Below, piece by piece: positions 61,605-64,000 of a stretch of DNA of 64,000 nucleotides. The stretch lies in assembly GCA_910578075.1 (NCBI GenBank), contig CAJTPK010000011.1, forward strand, positions 31,039 to 95,038, written 5' to 3'. Made by a program: the position numbers and the translations under genes. Within the stretch, counting starts at the first letter, position 1; the number at the start of each line of letters is the position of its first letter. Source of the DNA: an uncultured Muribaculaceae bacterium (GTDB lineage Bacteria; Bacteroidota; Bacteroidia; Bacteroidales; Muribaculaceae). Under the pieces are notes generated by a model. The model made no database searches, had not been told where the DNA came from, and saw nothing but the letters and a program-made list of their open reading frames with translations.

Positions 61605-63935
61605 TCAGCGCAGGAGTTTGGGGGCGTGGAAGAGAAGACCGAAGTTGATTCCAAAGTTCCAGTTGCGGGCCGGATATGACAAGTAGTTGCCGTATAGAGA
61701 CAGACTTGCGAACGGGAAATTATATACTGCCGCCACCTCCCCGATAAACTCAGCCTTGCGGAACCATCCATTGTATCGTGCCCCCGCTCCGTCCGGCACA
61801 AGATGACGTATCGGGGAATAGACATAAAAATCTCCCCTGAGCTGGAATTTTCCAACAGGATTCCACACCGGAATGAGACCTGCCGCAATATAATTGTCAG
61901 ACCGGAATGCCTCATTGAAATAATTCTGTGTTGAGGGCGTAGGTGCAAATGCTGCCGCATGAATCAACGTCGCAGTGTAGTTCTGCTTAAGTTTCTGCAA
62001 TGTTCCCATTGCATTAGCCATCACTCCTAACCTCACATTTTTGTTAACAGAGAAAAACTGCTTCCAATAACCCTCTATTCCACCACGGAAATGACCGCTA
62101 TATGGACGGCGCAGCAATCTGTTGCCTTGCGGAAGATACCTTGAAGATTCATACGCTATAGAGAGATTCGCTCTCCACTCATATCCTGAACTCGGATAAA
62201 GACGGTCGTTGAGCATACAGCTTTCCAGACCTGCACGCGCAACCCCAAGTTGATATTGCGTCTTATCTTTCGAAGTCTGAGCATAATCAGCCACATTTGT
62301 GGGATAATAGGAATCTGACATATAGCCATAGGCAAGACTCGCATACCCTTTTATCCTACGGCCTATCGCCCATTCGTATGAACCCCTTATAAAGTTCTCA
62401 ACCTCAGTGATGAACGTAGGTGTTGAATTTTCATAAAACAACAATTGAGAATCATAGAATTTCTGCCGGCTCATCACGCCTTCCAGTCTGATAAAAGAGG
62501 GTGTAGAACTACGTAGCGTAACCTTGCCGCTCAACATACCAGCAAGATACGACTGACCAATCCATCCTCCAAGATTCACATCAAGCGAATTGAAGCTCAG
62601 CGAATGATAGCCAAGATCTATGTATAGCATACTGTTGGCCGTGGACGTTATCCACCCTCCTACTCCAAGCGACCACGGTCGTTGCAGGGTAGCTTCAAGC
62701 AACAGAGTATTCCTGTTTTTCGGGCCAGGCTCAAGCTGAGGCACAAGATTGCGTAAGGTGCCATCGGTTACCGCCCTATAATAAGCATCTTCCACATGAT
62801 CTATTCCTACAGGTTTACGTCCATGTCCATCAAAAAGATATTTAAGATACCTCGCCTGCTCACCTTTTGCACCGGTAACTTTTACTGAATCAAAAGTCAG
62901 TGGAGGTGTTGAGGAAGCGAATCTCGCCCTGCGTCTGTCAACTTCCTCCGGAGTAACTCGCGATACAACACGCTTCTTGATGGAATCCACCATCTCCATT
63001 CCTGTCTTATATCCTATGTCATAGATTGTCTGAGCCTGTGCGAAATCAAGCACACCGAAATTAAGAACCGGCACCTGAATCTTTATTCCGTTTCGGGATG
63101 GCACGGTATAATCATTATTCTGGATTATCATATCTTCCAGCTGGCTATATACATTTCCCGGCTGAGGCTTCTTGTCGGCACCGGAAACCGACACTCCTAT
63201 TATAAAATCCGGATGGAATGTATCCTGCATCACATCAACAGGAAAATTGTCATATATACCTCCGTCATATACCAACACGCCATCCATCTCTATCGGCTTG
63301 AACACAAAAGGGAAGCTCATGGAGGCCCTTACGGCATCTCCAAGCGAGCCATCTCCAAGAACAATCTTGTGTTTATGGTAGACATCACTGGTAACGCAAC
63401 GGAATGGGACGAACAGATTATTGAAATTCTCTTTGCACTGCAGCGTGTAAGGGCCGTAGATCTTAAGAAATTCAATGTTCATGGGTAATGGGCTCACCAG
63501 ATTTGACGGCAGGATCTGGTTAAGGAAATTAGTGGTGTCACGCAGATTGATATTGGCGCGCAACCAACAAGGCGTAGGTGACGGTTGCGTCAGATAATAC
63601 TTATTGTCTGGATTGATTACTCCGGTGCTCCAATATATGAAATCCGGATCAGTAAAGAATTTTATCATTTTCTCAGGCGACCACCCGCAGGAATAAAGAC
63701 TCCCGACTATGGCACCCATAGATGTTCCGGTCACATAATCAATAGGAATATCGTTGTCTTCCAACGCCTTGATCACACCGACATGCGCAATGCCCTTTGC
63801 CCCGCCTCCGCTCAAGACAAGACCGACACTCTGGCGCTTTGACACACGCTTCAGACTGTCAGAAGAATTTTCCACTGACAGTGCATTAAATGATACTGCA
63901 ATCAGCAATATTGCAGATAAAACCTTTCTTATCAT
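61605..63935 (-). CDS. Patatin-like phospholipase with C-terminal outer membrane barrel
   Basis: The 776-residue protein has a signal peptide (AILLIAVSFNALSVE). The patatin domain (about residues 35-330) shows GGGAKG, the nucleophile elbow GTSMG with Ser72 and the DGG motif with Asp224. A POTRA-like segment (about 348-400, FDSVKVTGAKGEQARYLKYL) is followed by a predicted beta-barrel to the C-terminus. This is the layout of PlpD-like autotransporter esterases of the type Vd system and of related surface phospholipases in Bacteroidetes. It likely acts on lipids at the cell surface or outside. Length fits the family. Confidence 0.92.
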   Translation of the reverse strand: MIRKVLSAILLIAVSFNALSVENSSDSLKRVSKRQSVGLVLSGGGAKGIAHVGVIKALEDNDIPIDYVTGTSMGAIVGSLYSCGWSPEKMIKFFTDPDFIYWSTGVINPDNKYYLTQPSPTPCWLRANINLRDTTNFLNQILPSNLVSPLPMNIEFLKIYGPYTLQCKENFNNLFVPFRCVTSDVYHKHKIVLGDGSLGDAVRASMSFPFVFKPIEMDGVLVYDGGIYDNFPVDVMQDTFHPDFIIGVSVSGADKKPQPGNVYSQLEDMIIQNNDYTVPSRNGIKIQVPVLNFGVLDFAQAQTIYDIGYKTGMEMVDSIKKRVVSRVTPEEVDRRRARFASSTPPLTFDSVKVTGAKGEQARYLKYLFDGHGRKPVGIDHVEDAYYRAVTDGTLRNLVPQLEPGPKNRNTLLLEATLQRPWSLGVGGWITSTANSMLYIDLGYHSLSFNSLDVNLGGWIGQSYLAGMLSGKVTLRSSTPSFIRLEGVMSRQKFYDSQLLFYENSTPTFITEVENFIRGSYEWAIGRRIKGYASLAYGYMSDSYYPTNVADYAQTSKDKTQYQLGVARAGLESCMLNDRLYPSSGYEWRANLSIAYESSRYLPQGNRLLRRPYSGHFRGGIEGYWKQFFSVNKNVRLGVMANAMGTLQKLKQNYTATLIHAAAFAPTPSTQNYFNEAFRSDNYIAAGLIPVWNPVGKFQLRGDFYVYSPIRHLVPDGAGARYNGWFRKAEFIGEVAAVYNFPFASLSLYGNYLSYPARNWNFGINFGLLFHAPKLLR

Positions 63936-63945
63936 AACCCGGATG

Positions 63946-64000
63946 TTAGAGTCCGTCTCATAAAAAATTTAACTTTAGGGGCGGCTTGTTTCCGAGATAA
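63946..64000 (+). repeat. Dispersed repeat, copy C (runs to the window edge)
   Basis: TTAGAGTCCGTCTCATAAAA followed by a short A/T run and AACTTTA matches the reverse complement of the element at 5445-5490 over about 31 bases, and the half copies at 18979. The opposite arm would lie beyond the window. It may be a miniature element or the end of an insertion sequence. It is directly upstream of the patatin gene, whose start is at 63935. Confidence 0.65.

Noticed and set aside
1..64000. CRISPR array or cas genes.
   Set aside because: I saw no series of regularly spaced direct repeats and no Cas protein motif.

Overview
The window is chromosomal DNA from a gut-type member of the order Bacteroidales. 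The gene content fits the Muribaculaceae best; this is my inference from gene style, not from a marker gene. Supporting signs are a SusC/SusD pair, many secreted lipoproteins, a Ser-type sulfatase, Bacteroidetes promoters of the form TTTG-N19-21-TAnnTTTG, and an AURKAIP1/COX24-type micro-protein next to HU and RNase G.

Layout. 1-5442: the end of a tripartite RND efflux operon (TolC, membrane fusion protein, AcrB-like pump, small PII-like partner). 5445-5665: a dispersed repeat, a palindrome and promoter, tRNA-Leu(UAG) and a terminator. 5699-10431, minus strand: polyol or uronate handling genes (long-chain mannitol dehydrogenase family, thioredoxin-like lipoprotein, MFS anion:sugar transporter, FAD oxidoreductase). 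10765-32128, plus strand: a large nutrient-use locus with SusC/SusD, a GLUG-like surface protein, three paralogous calcineurin-type phosphoesterases, a Ser-type sulfatase, a GH13 enzyme, a phytase-like histidine phosphatase, a zinc polyol dehydrogenase, two FAD oxidoreductases and a ribokinase-type kinase. Read together, these genes could strip phosphate, sulfate and alpha-glucosyl groups from a phosphorylated glycan or polyol polymer outside the cell, then oxidise and phosphorylate the released polyol or sugar inside. That substrate model is a hypothesis. No local regulator (hybrid two-component system, ECF sigma factor or SusR) is encoded.

32085-38306, minus strand: a TPR-like helical protein, acyl-CoA synthetase, TlpA-like lipoprotein, cysteine desulfidase and thymidine kinase. 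38496-42810, minus strand: a five-gene GntR(YtrA-type)/ABC operon with a good promoter and a 10-bp operator-like dyad over the start site. 42811-43421: non-coding sequence rich in small hairpins. 43422-47824: SIMPL protein, RNase G, a 29-residue basic protein, HU, a YigZ/IMPACT protein and a DJ-1 family protein. 47907-52823, minus strand: a glucuronate catabolic operon (mannonate dehydratase, SDR-type fructuronate reductase, glucuronate isomerase, MFS importer).

52870-58263: an AT-richer island inserted between the glucuronate operon and housekeeping genes. A divergent XRE-ImmA/IrrE regulator faces a minus-strand operon of DUF4417 protein, two small unknown proteins, an EcoRI-family N6-adenine methyltransferase and a DUF262-HNH nuclease. 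A long structured leader with a possible pseudoknot precedes this operon. It is the best candidate here for an undescribed defence or modification system. 58296-63935: ApbE, RmuC, an acyltransferase and a patatin-barrel protein. A repeat like the one beside the tRNA gene recurs at the right edge of the window.
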